A DNA stretch of 64,000 nt from Elusimicrobiota bacterium (GTDB taxonomy: Bacteria; Elusimicrobiota; Elusimicrobia; UBA1565; UBA9628). The position numbers were made by a program, and so were the translations under genes. The stretch lies in assembly GCA_016212795.1 (NCBI GenBank), contig JACRDT010000005.1, forward strand, positions 1 to 64,000, given 5' to 3'. Numbering within the stretch: the stretch's first letter is position 1; the number at the start of each line of letters is the position of its first letter. This document shows positions 16,858-27,147 of the stretch, piece after piece. The notes beneath the pieces were generated by a model that did no database searches, had not been told where the DNA came from, and worked only from the letters and a program-made list of their open reading frames with translations.

Positions 16858-17859
16858 CTACAGGAGGGTGCGCAGCGCGAAGGGCATCCTCACCGCGACG
16901 CTCCACGCGGAGCGGAGGTCGCCGGCGACGCTCCTCTTGAGGAAGAGCACGTGCGTGCACGAGCAGCGCTCGGCCCGGATGGCCTCCCGCTGAGCCTGCG
17001 CCTCGGCCGAGCGCCATAGCCGCCCGAACTCCATCCCCGCGGCCCTCAGGTTCCCCATGGGGGGGCGGGACTCGCAGGCGCGGACGTCCCCGTTGGAGTC
17101 GACGACGGCGATGGTCCTCCCCGCGCCGCAGCGGATGAGCGGCCGCCGGCCCTCGATGCAGCGGCGCTGCATCCACTGGGCCACGGCCGCCGACGCCAGG
17201 ACCGCCCAGCGCCGCGCCGCGCCCGCGCCGCTCTTGTCCAGGTAGCGCCGCTTGTTGGCCAACACGGCCAGGTGGAGGCGCTCCACCGTCCGGAGGTCGA
17301 AGGGCGCTCCTCCCGGGGAGCCCGGCACGCCTCGCGCGAAGTCGAACTCGTGAGCGTCGGGGCGCACCTGCCCGTAGACGAAGTCTATGATCGCCCCCAG
17401 GTCGGCCGCGTTGTCGCCGGTGATGAGGGTGCTCGCGACGACCCCGAGGCCGCCGTGCCTGGCCTGGAGACGCTTGAGCGCGGCGAGGGTCGCCACGGCC
17501 TTGTCGAAGGAGCCAGGGCTGGCCCGGGACTTGTCGTGGGAAGCCCCTACGCCGTCGAGCGCGACCTTGACCGTCAGCCGCAGCCCGGGATGGGCCGTGA
17601 GCAGGTCCCTCGCGAAGCCCTCGGCGCGCTCCGGCAGGCCGCCGCTGGTGAGGAGGTCCAGGCGCCGGACGCCGTTGCGCAGCAGGAACATGCGGCAGAT
17701 CCGGTACAGGTCGTCGCGCAGGAGGGGCTCTCCCCCGGACAGGACCAGGCCGGGGAGCGGCCCCAGCGAGTCGCACAGCCGCGAGACCTCGTCCAGGGAG
17801 AGGTCGTCATCGCGGCGCGAGGCGACGAGGAAGACCAGGGTGTCGAGCGCGAGGCTCAA
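16858..17859 (-). CDS. radical-SAM/SPASM-like protein lacking the CxxxCxxC cluster motif
   Basis: 333 residues from a TTG start that overlaps the upstream stop (TTGA). The radical-SAM beta-barrel signatures are present: 'LVLSGGEPLLRDDLYRI' (the GGE SAM-binding motif), 'LLTSGGLPERA' and 'KVALDGVGASHDKSR'. The C-terminus has SPASM-like cysteines ('IRCGAGRTIAVVDSNGDVRAC', 'CSC'). The N-terminus reads 'LDTLVFLVASRRDDDLSL', where relatives have '..FLVTxxCNxxCxxCF..' before the '-DLSLDE-' helix, so about 15 residues with all three iron-sulphur ligands appear to be missing. Without them it should not cleave SAM. Either a pseudoenzyme or a decaying gene. Last gene of a three-gene operon. Confidence 0.75.
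   Translation of the reverse strand: MSLALDTLVFLVASRRDDDLSLDEVSRLCDSLGPLPGLVLSGGEPLLRDDLYRICRMFLLRNGVRRLDLLTSGGLPERAEGFARDLLTAHPGLRLTVKVALDGVGASHDKSRASPGSFDKAVATLAALKRLQARHGGLGVVASTLITGDNAADLGAIIDFVYGQVRPDAHEFDFARGVPGSPGGAPFDLRTVERLHLAVLANKRRYLDKSGAGAARRWAVLASAAVAQWMQRRCIEGRRPLIRCGAGRTIAVVDSNGDVRACESRPPMGNLRAAGMEFGRLWRSAEAQAQREAIRAERCSCTHVLFLKRSVAGDLRSAWSVAVRMPFALRTLL
16865..16909. repeat. right copy of the 45-bp direct repeat flanking the island
   Basis: Lies within the last 17 codons of the radical-SAM-like gene. It matches 9091-9135 at 43 of 45 positions in the same orientation, 7774 bp apart. Confidence 0.65.
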
Positions 17860-18614
17860 ACCCCGACCCTCATGAGGTCCCGGGCCAGCAGGACCCGTCT
17901 CGACGCCGCCCCGCGGGCCCTGAGCTCGGCCTCGGCTTCCCCGCTCAAGTGCGAGAGCACGGCCCGCCGGCACCGCGAGAGCTCGACGACACGCAGGGCC
18001 TCGGACACGCTGAGGTGGATGCCCGGCGCGGGCCGCCGGTCCGTCGTGCTGCATTCGATGACGAGGAGGTCGCACCCGGCCGCGAACTCAGCCAGGCGGG
18101 GGTCGTAGCCCGTGTCGCCGGTGTACACCAGGCTCCTGCCCCCGCAATGCAGGCGGTAGGCCAAGGACGGCGTCGGGTGGGGCACGGACGCCGCCCGGAC
18201 GGACCAGCCCGGCCCGGCCGCCCTTGCCCCGTCCGCGAGCTCCCGGACGGCGCAGCGGTAGCCCCGCGCGTCCAGCCACGGCGAGAAGGACCGCCGCAGG
18301 CCGCCCAGGAAGGCGCGCATCCCCGTGGGGCCGTGCAGGCGCAGGGCGCCGCTCCTCGGACGCCGCTCGTACCTGAAGAAAAAAAGCAGGGCCGCGAGGT
18401 CCCCGACGTGGTCAGGATGGCGGTGCGTGAAGAAGGCCTCGCCCACGTCCGCCGGATCGAGGCCCGCCCGCGCGAGCTGCCTGAGGTCGCCGAACCCGAG
18501 GTCGAAGACCATGAGCCTGCGGCCCATCCTGACGGCATAGCCCGCCGGATGACGGATGCCCGCGGCGGAGCGCCCCAAGGCGTAGCCGCCCGACCCGAGG
18601 ACGATGAGCTCCAT
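17856..18614 (-). CDS. metallo-beta-lactamase-fold hydrolase (RNase Z-like)
   Basis: 252 residues. The metal motif HxHxDH is intact ('FFTHRHPDHVGDLAALLFF'), with further ligands in 'SVPHPTPS', 'YTGDTGYDP' and 'VLSHLSGEAE'. The N-terminus 'MELIVLGSGGYALG...RHPAGYAV' is typical of the ribonuclease Z/arylsulfatase-like branch that acts on phosphodiesters or small esters. ATG 18614 is 4 nt after the upstream stop and preceded by GGTGGAG. Its end overlaps the radical-SAM-like gene. It is the only member of this operon whose catalytic residues are all visible. Confidence 0.82.
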   Translation of the reverse strand: MELIVLGSGGYALGRSAAGIRHPAGYAVRMGRRLMVFDLGFGDLRQLARAGLDPADVGEAFFTHRHPDHVGDLAALLFFFRYERRPRSGALRLHGPTGMRAFLGGLRRSFSPWLDARGYRCAVRELADGARAAGPGWSVRAASVPHPTPSLAYRLHCGGRSLVYTGDTGYDPRLAEFAAGCDLLVIECSTTDRRPAPGIHLSVSEALRVVELSRCRRAVLSHLSGEAEAELRARGAASRRVLLARDLMRVGV

Positions 18615-18618
18615 GATT

Positions 18619-20718
18619 TCACTCCACCTTCAGCAGTCCCATCAGGAACGTGTAGCGGTCCAGGAGCTCCTCCAGGACCCCGACCCTGTGGCGCCCCGCG
18701 CTCCAGCCGGCCCGCAGGTGCAGGCGCAGGAGCGCGGGCATGCCCGAGCCCGTGGTCGCCTGGAGCTTGGCGACCAGCTTCCTGGCGTGGGCCGGGTCGA
18801 AGTGCTCGTCGCGCTCGCCGGTCACGATCAGGACCGCCGGGTAGCGGCCGCCTTGGGCGAGGCGCCGGTAGGGGGAGAGCTCGGCGAGCCACCGGTCCTG
18901 CGCCGGGTCCGCCGGGGAGCCGTACTCCGCGGCCCACCGGCCGCCGGGCGGGAGCCGGTCGGAGCGCTGCAGGTCGGCCAGCGGCTCGGTCAGGACCACG
19001 GCCCGGAACAGCCCCGGCTCCTGGGCGAGAGCCGCGCCGAGGGCGACCGAGCAGTGCCCGGCGCCGACGGCCGCGAGCTTCTCGGGCCGGGTATACTCCT
19101 GGTCCAGGAGCCATCGGCCCGCGGCCAGTAGGTCGTCGACGCTGTTCTGCCTCTTGGCCAGCATGCCCGCCCGGCGCCAGTCCCACCCGTATTCCCCCCC
19201 GCCCCGCGCGTTCGGCACGGCCCAGACCCCGCCCTTCTCCAGCCAGGCCACGAGATGCGCCTCGAACCTGGGCGTCACGGGCTCCCCGAACGAGCCGCAG
19301 CCCGACACGATGGCCGGCGCCCCGCGGTCCTTCCTGAGGCCCTTCTTGTGCACCAGGAACATCGTCACGGGCGTGCGGTCCTTGGAATGGTACGTCACCT
19401 GGCGCGCCTCGAAGGACTCCAGCTCGCCCAAAGACGGCAGGGACTCCACGGTGTCCAGCGTGCCGGCGGCCAGGCCGTAGCGCAGGAGGGCGGAGGGCTC
19501 GAGGAAGGACTCGTGCAGGATGAAGACCTCGTCGGCGTCCGGGTCGCTGGCCAGCGCCCTGACCGTCCCGAGCGGCGGGATCTGGATCTCCCGCAGCGCC
19601 TTCCCCGACCGGTCGTAGACCCTGAGCCTCGACGACGCGCGCTCGAGGACGCTCACGACCAGCCGGCGCCTGGGGAGGCTGAAATCCGAGATGGTGAACG
19701 GCCCCTCCGGGACGACCTCCCGCCACCCCTTCCTCGAGCCCCCCCGCCCCTTGGGCTTCTTGCCGAACACGCGGAAGGGCCTGCGGATGTCCCCGGCCAT
19801 GATCCTCCGGCGGGCGGCGCCCTCGTTGGTCAGGACGAAGAGGGTGTCATCGACGATCTTTCCCTGGAAGACCGCGTCGACCCCCGCCACGACGGGGACG
19901 AAGGCGGTCGTCTCCCCCTGGAGGTCGCTGTAGTGGAGCTCGCTGCGCGACGTCCCCTGCCAGGCCGTGACCAGGGCGTACCGGCCGTCCGGGGAGGTCG
20001 CGACCTCGGGCCACTCCTCCTTGGGCCTCCCCTCCCCGAACACCAGCGGGTCGTGGGCCCAATCGGAGCCCAGGAGGTGGAAGTAGACCCGGCGGTGATA
20101 GGCCAGCTCCCCGGCGGGGACCGCCCCGGGCAGCGCGAGCCGCGTGTAGAAGAACCCCGTCCGGTCCGCGAGCCACGCGACGCTGGCGTCCGGCGTGCGA
20201 GGGATGCGGTCGGGGAGGTCCGCCGCCGAATCCACCTCCCGGACGCGCAAGGTGCTCTCTTGCGTGCGCAGGTCCGTGACGCCGTAGGCCACCAGCATCC
20301 CGTCGTGGGAAGGCTGCCACCAGTCCAACGCCAGGCTGCCGTCCCGGCTCAGGCGAGCGGGGTCGAGGACCAGGCGGCGCTCTTCGTCGGCGGCGTCCCG
20401 AACGTAAAGCCTGGGCTGGCTCTCGGAGCCGGAACGCTGGAGGAAGAACAGCCTCTTGCCGTGGCACGCGATGCCCGGGATCTCCCCCGTGGCGAGCAGG
20501 GCCGCGAGGCGCCTGCGCAGGTCCTCCCGCCCCGGCCGGGACTTCAAGGCGGTCGACGCCAGCGTGTCCTGGGCCCGCGTCCATTTCACGACGCCGGGAT
20601 CGTCGCCGTTCTCCAGCCTGACATACGGGTCGGGAGCGGGCTCGGGCGCCGGGGGAGCCGTCCCCGGCGAGGCGGCGCCCCAGGCCAGAACCGCCAGGAA
20701 GGGCAGTCGCAGGAGCAT
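18619..20718 (-). CDS. prolyl-oligopeptidase (S9) homologue lacking catalytic Ser and His
   Basis: 699 residues with an N-terminal signal peptide ('LRLPFLAVLAWGAASPG'). The beta-propeller half (~50-430) and alpha/beta-hydrolase half follow the S9A plan, including 'VSGCGSFGEPVTPRF' and 'NARGGGEYGWDWRRAGMLAK'. The nucleophile elbow, normally GGSxGG, reads 'AVGAGHCSVALGAAL', placing Gly554 where the serine should be. The region normally 'AGHGAGK' with the catalytic His reads 'RAGWSAGRHRV' (Trp672). It is therefore probably not a peptidase and may act as a binding protein. A TATACT box on the minus strand ends 12 nt before the ATG, so the leader is very short. First gene of the operon with the MBL and radical-SAM-like genes. 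Confidence 0.82.
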   Translation of the reverse strand: MLLRLPFLAVLAWGAASPGTAPPAPEPAPDPYVRLENGDDPGVVKWTRAQDTLASTALKSRPGREDLRRRLAALLATGEIPGIACHGKRLFFLQRSGSESQPRLYVRDAADEERRLVLDPARLSRDGSLALDWWQPSHDGMLVAYGVTDLRTQESTLRVREVDSAADLPDRIPRTPDASVAWLADRTGFFYTRLALPGAVPAGELAYHRRVYFHLLGSDWAHDPLVFGEGRPKEEWPEVATSPDGRYALVTAWQGTSRSELHYSDLQGETTAFVPVVAGVDAVFQGKIVDDTLFVLTNEGAARRRIMAGDIRRPFRVFGKKPKGRGGSRKGWREVVPEGPFTISDFSLPRRRLVVSVLERASSRLRVYDRSGKALREIQIPPLGTVRALASDPDADEVFILHESFLEPSALLRYGLAAGTLDTVESLPSLGELESFEARQVTYHSKDRTPVTMFLVHKKGLRKDRGAPAIVSGCGSFGEPVTPRFEAHLVAWLEKGGVWAVPNARGGGEYGWDWRRAGMLAKRQNSVDDLLAAGRWLLDQEYTRPEKLAAVGAGHCSVALGAALAQEPGLFRAVVLTEPLADLQRSDRLPPGGRWAAEYGSPADPAQDRWLAELSPYRRLAQGGRYPAVLIVTGERDEHFDPAHARKLVAKLQATTGSGMPALLRLHLRAGWSAGRHRVGVLEELLDRYTFLMGLLKVE

Positions 20719-20742
20719 GGTCCGACGGGAAGTATACTAATA

Positions 20743-20780
20743 TGCCCGGCAAGGAATCGCGCGCGATTCCTTGCCGGGCA
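20743..20780. repeat. 38-bp perfect palindrome
   Basis: Arms of 19 bp (first half begins TGCCCGGCAAGG) join with no loop. It lies in the divergent spacer between the S9 homologue and acnA, 24 nt upstream of the S9 start codon. It could form a cruciform or be a large operator. Confidence 0.75.
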
Positions 20781-20787
20781 CGACCTC

Positions 20788-20824
20788 AACGGCCGTTGCA
20801 AGTCCGTGCGCTACGCGCACGGAC
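20788..20824. repeat. two further palindromes next to the 38-bp one
   Basis: CAACGGCCGTTG (20788-20799) is a perfect 12-bp palindrome. 20802-20824 is a stem with 10-bp arms GTCCGTGCGC around the loop TAC. They precede the acnA promoter by about 18 bp. Confidence 0.65.
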
Positions 20825-20841
20825 CTGGGAGGAATCCGTGG

Positions 20842-20871
20842 TTGTCCCACCCTCATGCCGTTAGGTACAAT
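20842..20871 (+). promoter_or_regulatory. acnA promoter
   Basis: TTGTCC (20842-20847) and TACAAT (20866-20871) are spaced by 18 bp, giving a leader of about 32 nt that carries AAGGAG before ATG 20910. Confidence 0.6.
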
Positions 20872-20909
20872 GGGCTGCGTAGCCGGATCGCGTTCCTTAA
20901 GGAGCCTCC

Positions 20910-23623
<2,714 letters not shown>

Positions 23624-23627
<4 letters not shown>

Positions 23628-23652
23628 CCTGGGGACGCGGCGAAGGTAGAAT
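23624..23652 (+). promoter_or_regulatory. promoter of the PII-like gene
   Basis: TTGACC (23624-23629) overlaps the acnA stop codon. TAGAAT (23647-23652) follows after 17 bp. The -10 box ends 8 nt before the ATG at 23661, so the transcript should be leaderless or nearly so. Confidence 0.7.
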
Positions 23653-23660
23653 CAGGGCCT

Positions 23661-23984
23661 ATGGCAACGAAAAAGCTCCACCTCGTCACCGCGATCGTCC
23701 AGCACCACCTCGGCGGCGCCGTCATCGACGCGGCGCTCAAGGGGGGCGCCACCGGCGCGACCTACTACTACGCCCAAGGCACCGGCGTGCGCCAGACGCT
23801 GGGCACGGCGGCCGAGAACATCGAGATCGGCAAGCGCGTGGTGAGCATCCTGGTGGCCCCCGTCCACACCGAGAAGGTGCTCCAGGCCGTGATCGCCGCG
23901 GGCGAGATCGACAAGCCCGGCGGCGGGGTGGCCTACGTCCAGGAAGTCGTGCAGGCCGTGGGGTTCGTGGCGCCTAAAGCCTAA
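23661..23984 (+). CDS. PII-like nitrogen-regulatory-type protein
   Basis: 107 residues with the ferredoxin-like PII pattern: 'KLHLVTAIVQHHLGGAVIDAAL', a shortened T-loop region ('GATGATYYYAQGTGVRQT'), 'KRVVSILVAPVHTEKVLQAVI' and C-terminal 'DKPGGGVAYVQEVVQAVGF'. PII proteins are trimeric sensors of ATP/ADP and 2-oxoglutarate. It lacks the canonical uridylylation-loop sequence, so it belongs to a divergent PII-like group and is unlikely to be modified like GlnB. No glnA or amtB gene is nearby. Its position next to acnA suggests a link to carbon flow (weak inference). No ribosome site is present, in line with a leaderless mRNA. Confidence 0.8.
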   Translation: MATKKLHLVTAIVQHHLGGAVIDAALKGGATGATYYYAQGTGVRQTLGTAAENIEIGKRVVSILVAPVHTEKVLQAVIAAGEIDKPGGGVAYVQEVVQAVGFVAPKA

Positions 23985-24016
23985 GACACGCCTTCCCCGC
24001 GGGCATCCTGACGACG

Positions 24017-24069
24017 CGGCATTTGCCCCGCCCACTACTCGACCCTCCCGCGGGGAGGGTCGAGTGATT
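24017..24069 (-). repeat. dispersed palindromic element, copy 2 (between convergent genes)
   Basis: On the minus strand this reads the same as 40879-40931 with about two differences: a stem with 13-bp arms (24037-24065) followed by a conserved tail ending 'GGGGCAAATGCCG'. It begins immediately at the stop codon of the oxidase gene and separates it from the PII-like gene. It is probably a bidirectional terminator, but conservation of the tail beyond the stem suggests a mobile or REP-like repeat. Confidence 0.7.
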
Positions 24070-25201
24070 ACCTCTTGAACCGATGGAGCCGGAAGCGGTG
24101 CAGGTTGATCTCCGACCTGCCGCCCACGATCAACTCGGCCATGGTCTTGCCGATGAGCGGGGCGAACTTCATACCGGTCGTCGAGAACCCCGCGGCCACG
24201 AAGCCGTTGGGAGCGTCGGGCAGGCGGTCGACGATGAAATCCCCGTCCGGGGTGGTCGCCGAGCAGCAGACCTTGCCCTCCGTCTCGCTGAACCCCCCCA
24301 GGTCCGGGATGTACTTCTGCAGGAACGAGCGGCACTTCTTCTCGAACTGGGGGGGCGTCTTCGTCGAGGACACCGAGTCCGCGAAGCCCGGCGGCCCCAC
24401 CACGTAGGTCCCGAGCTTCATGTAGCCGTGGATGTGGATCGGGAAGCCGTAGATCCCCGCGCCCCTCACCGCGAAGACGGGGAAATGCTCCGGCCGGTAG
24501 CGGCCGCGGTTGGAGGGCGGCATGACGTAGAGCTGCTCCTGCTTGGTCACCTTGAGCGGCAGCTTGTAGCGCTTGAGGAGCTGCCCGGTCCACGGCCCCG
24601 CGGTGAACAGGTAGTTCTCCGCCTGCCAGAGCTTGCCGTGGCTGTCCCGCACGCCGCGGATGCCGTCCTTGTCCTGCAGCACGGCCGTCACCTCGGTGAG
24701 GGGCCTGACCTTCGCCCCCTTGCGCTGGGCCAGATGGACCAGGGCGGACACCGTCCTCATCCCCCAGATCATGCCGCCGTCGTGGTGGAACACCGCGAAC
24801 TGGAAGGAGCGGGAGTTGAGCATCGGGTGATGGCGCCTGACCTCGGGCTTGCCCATCCTCTCGGCGCGGAAGTTCATCTCCTTGAGGACCTGGTAGCTCT
24901 GGTCCTCGAACCCGCCCTCCTTGAGCGCCAGCTCGATCATCCCGTTCTGGTGGAGCAGCTTCTCGCCTGCCTCGTCGTTGAGGCCCAGCCACAGCGGGAT
25001 GCTCTTGGCGGCCAGATCCGTGTAGAAGGCGTCCTTGCCGTGCGTGAGCTGGAAGACGCGCAGGTGGTCCCCGGAGGACCCGCCGATGTTGGGGATGTCG
25101 CAGCGGTCCAGGAGGACCACGGAACGGCCCATCTGCGTCAACCAATAGGTCGAGGCGGCCCCCATCACCCCGCCGCCGACCACAAGGACGCTCGGTTTCA
25201 T
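24068..25201 (-). CDS. FAD-dependent amine oxidase, sarcosine oxidase (MSOX/DAO) family
   Basis: 377 residues, the usual length of monomeric sarcosine oxidase and N-methyl-amino-acid oxidases. The N-terminal dinucleotide-binding motif 'VLVVGGGVMGAASTYWLTQM' ends in acidic 'LLDR'. C312/C313 in 'KVCCSATTPDGDFIVDR' matches the cysteine that binds flavin covalently in MSOX. The C-terminus 'GFSTTGMKFAPLIGKTMAEL' closes the FAD site. Such enzymes oxidise secondary amines with O2, releasing H2O2. The substrate is not determinable here. Divergent from the gene at 25256 across a 54-bp AT-rich spacer. The 3' end abuts a palindromic element. Confidence 0.88.
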   Translation of the reverse strand: MKPSVLVVGGGVMGAASTYWLTQMGRSVVLLDRCDIPNIGGSSGDHLRVFQLTHGKDAFYTDLAAKSIPLWLGLNDEAGEKLLHQNGMIELALKEGGFEDQSYQVLKEMNFRAERMGKPEVRRHHPMLNSRSFQFAVFHHDGGMIWGMRTVSALVHLAQRKGAKVRPLTEVTAVLQDKDGIRGVRDSHGKLWQAENYLFTAGPWTGQLLKRYKLPLKVTKQEQLYVMPPSNRGRYRPEHFPVFAVRGAGIYGFPIHIHGYMKLGTYVVGPPGFADSVSSTKTPPQFEKKCRSFLQKYIPDLGGFSETEGKVCCSATTPDGDFIVDRLPDAPNGFVAAGFSTTGMKFAPLIGKTMAELIVGGRSEINLHRFRLHRFKR

Positions 25202-25236
25202 GCCTGGCTCGCCAAGCCCCTCTGCCTTGGGGCCGG

Positions 25237-25249
25237 ATTATAATATAAT
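25237..25249. promoter_or_regulatory. shared AT-rich promoter core between divergent genes
   Basis: TATAAT occurs at 25244-25249 (and 25239-25244) on the plus strand, and at 25237-25242 on the minus strand. On the plus strand the box ends 6 nt before ATG 25256, implying a leaderless transcript. The -35 regions are poor. Confidence 0.55.
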
Positions 25250-25255
25250 TTTTAT

Positions 25256-27115
25256 ATGACCCTCTTTCTCGCGCTCGCTCTCGGCACGGCGCTCCCGGCC
25301 CTGGCCCAACAACCCCTTCTCGATGCCGCGCCCTTGTCGCCGCCTCCCGCGGGGCAGACGGCGTCATCGGACGAACCCGCGGCCCCCCAGGCGCGAAGCG
25401 AGGCGAAGCCGTCCGAGCAGGACGGCGGACCGGCGTCCGCCGCGCCGGCACCGGCCGCGCCGCCGCCCACTCCTCCTCCGCCGGCGCCGACGCAGCCGGC
25501 GCAGGACGATGCCCGGCCGGCCGCCTCCCCGGCCCCCCCGCCCGCCCCGGCCTCCGCCCCTCCCCTGCCGGCGGCGACCCCGGCGGAGCAGCGGCCGCGC
25601 CCCGTCCAGGCTTCGGCGTTCTCCACCCGCAAGATATGGCTCACGGCCTACGACTGGAAGGGCCGGAGGATGGACTTCAACGAGCTCCTGAAGTTCATCG
25701 GACGGGCCGACGCGGCCCGCTCATCGGCCGCCGCGCCTGGGCTGGCGGTCTACGCCGCGGACGGCCTCTCGCGCGCGCCCCGGGCCGAGCTCCTGCAGGC
25801 CGCCGGAGGCGCGGTCCTGGTGTGGGACGGGCCCGAGAAGATCCAGGCCAGCCTCCCCTGGCCCGTCAAGGACGACGGCTTCTCCACCGTGTGGATCGAC
25901 AAGGGCGGGACCGGCTACGCCGACCGCGACACCATCATCCTCAACGAGGAGATCGCCCAGACCCAGCATCGCCTCCTCAAGGAGTCCATCCGGCGCAGGG
26001 CCTACGAATTCAAGCCGCCCTACCAGGCGGGCGACAAGGCCAAGAAGCTCGTCGAGAAGGCCGGCGGCCTCATCGCCCGGGCGCACAAGGAGCGGGACCC
26101 CGCCGAGCGGGCCAAGGCCTTCGACGAGGCCCTCCAGGCGGTGAGCCTCGCCTGGCAGAAGACGGTCTACGAGCACGGGCTCCAGGTGACGCACGACGAG
26201 AAGGCGGGCGAGGGCCTGCGCTTCGGCCTGACTCTCGACGAGTCGATGGCCGACAGGGCCGCCGCCGCCCAATGGGTAGCGGACACGATCTCGAAATCAG
26301 GCGCCAACTGGGTGCGCCTGGTGTTCAAGGCCAACCCCGCCGACTTCGTCTACGCCAACGGCGGCTCCTTCCAGCAGTACGACACGCTCATCTCGGAGCT
26401 GACGCTCAGCAACGTCAAGGTGATGGCCTGCGTGCTCGACACCGCGCAATGGCCCAGGACCCTCACCCCCGAGGTCTACGGCCAGCGGGTCCGGAACCTC
26501 GTCCTGCGCTACGGCGACCGGGTCCGCAGCTGGGAGGTCGGCAGCGAGCTCAACGGCGATTGGCTCGGGGGCGTCCGCGCCCCCTTGAGCCCCATGCGGG
26601 TCTTCGAGATCTACACGGCGGGGCTCAAAACCGTCAAGGAGATCGACCCTTCCATCGAGACCGTCGCCACGCTCTACTGGTGGGACGGCACGGCGCCCGA
26701 CCGGGAGCACTCGCTCTTCGGCTGGCTCGACCAGTACATCCCGAGAGGCTTCGGCAGGGGCCTCGACGTCGTGGCCCTGAGCTTCCTGCCCGAGGACAAC
26801 CCGGTGGGGATGGCCTTCGACCGGATCTTCCAGCGCGTCCACGAGGTCCTGCCGACCAAGAAGCTCATGCTCGGCTCGTTCTCCTACGTCGAGGGCGACA
26901 AGCTCGCCGGCTACTGGTGGCTCGACCCGGCCGACGTCGACGGCGGGCGCAAGGACCTGCTCCTGCTCTACAACGCCGCCTCCTGCGCCCAGGCCGGCTC
27001 GGTCTGCGGGGGCTTCTGGTGGCAGACCCTCGACCTCATGCTCAACACGACGCGCCGCCGCACGACCGACCTGTTCCAGATCTACCGGCGGAGCCTCGAC
27101 CAGCTGACCCATTAA
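25256..27115 (+). CDS. secreted glycoside-hydrolase-like TIM-barrel protein
   Basis: 619 residues. Signal peptide 'TLFLALALGTALPALAQQP', then a Pro/Ala-rich low-complexity linker to about residue 115. After a region with helical content the C-terminal ~290 residues resemble a clan-A glycosidase barrel: 'GANWVRLVFKANPADF', 'VKVMACVLDTAQWP', 'RVRSWEVGSELNGDWLGG' with Glu431 at the acid/base position, 'ETVATLYWWDG', and 'GFWWQTLDLM' near the end. In that clan a second Glu on strand 7 is the nucleophile; 'SFSYVEGD' is a candidate. The carbohydrate target is unknown. The stop is directly followed by a palindrome shared with the convergent serine-biosynthesis fusion gene. Confidence 0.68.
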   Translation: MTLFLALALGTALPALAQQPLLDAAPLSPPPAGQTASSDEPAAPQARSEAKPSEQDGGPASAAPAPAAPPPTPPPPAPTQPAQDDARPAASPAPPPAPASAPPLPAATPAEQRPRPVQASAFSTRKIWLTAYDWKGRRMDFNELLKFIGRADAARSSAAAPGLAVYAADGLSRAPRAELLQAAGGAVLVWDGPEKIQASLPWPVKDDGFSTVWIDKGGTGYADRDTIILNEEIAQTQHRLLKESIRRRAYEFKPPYQAGDKAKKLVEKAGGLIARAHKERDPAERAKAFDEALQAVSLAWQKTVYEHGLQVTHDEKAGEGLRFGLTLDESMADRAAAAQWVADTISKSGANWVRLVFKANPADFVYANGGSFQQYDTLISELTLSNVKVMACVLDTAQWPRTLTPEVYGQRVRNLVLRYGDRVRSWEVGSELNGDWLGGVRAPLSPMRVFEIYTAGLKTVKEIDPSIETVATLYWWDGTAPDREHSLFGWLDQYIPRGFGRGLDVVALSFLPEDNPVGMAFDRIFQRVHEVLPTKKLMLGSFSYVEGDKLAGYWWLDPADVDGGRKDLLLLYNAASCAQAGSVCGGFWWQTLDLMLNTTRRRTTDLFQIYRRSLDQLTH

Positions 27116-27144
27116 CACTCGCCCCCCCCGCGGGGGGGCGAGTG
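27116..27144. terminator. bidirectional palindrome between convergent genes
   Basis: Arms of 13 bp (CACTCGCCCCCCC) surround the loop CGC. It starts one base after the TAA of the glycosidase-like gene and ends three bases before the stop of the fusion gene. On the minus strand it begins 'AATCACTCG' directly after TGA, as at 40879. Confidence 0.75.
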
Positions 27145-27147
27145 ATT

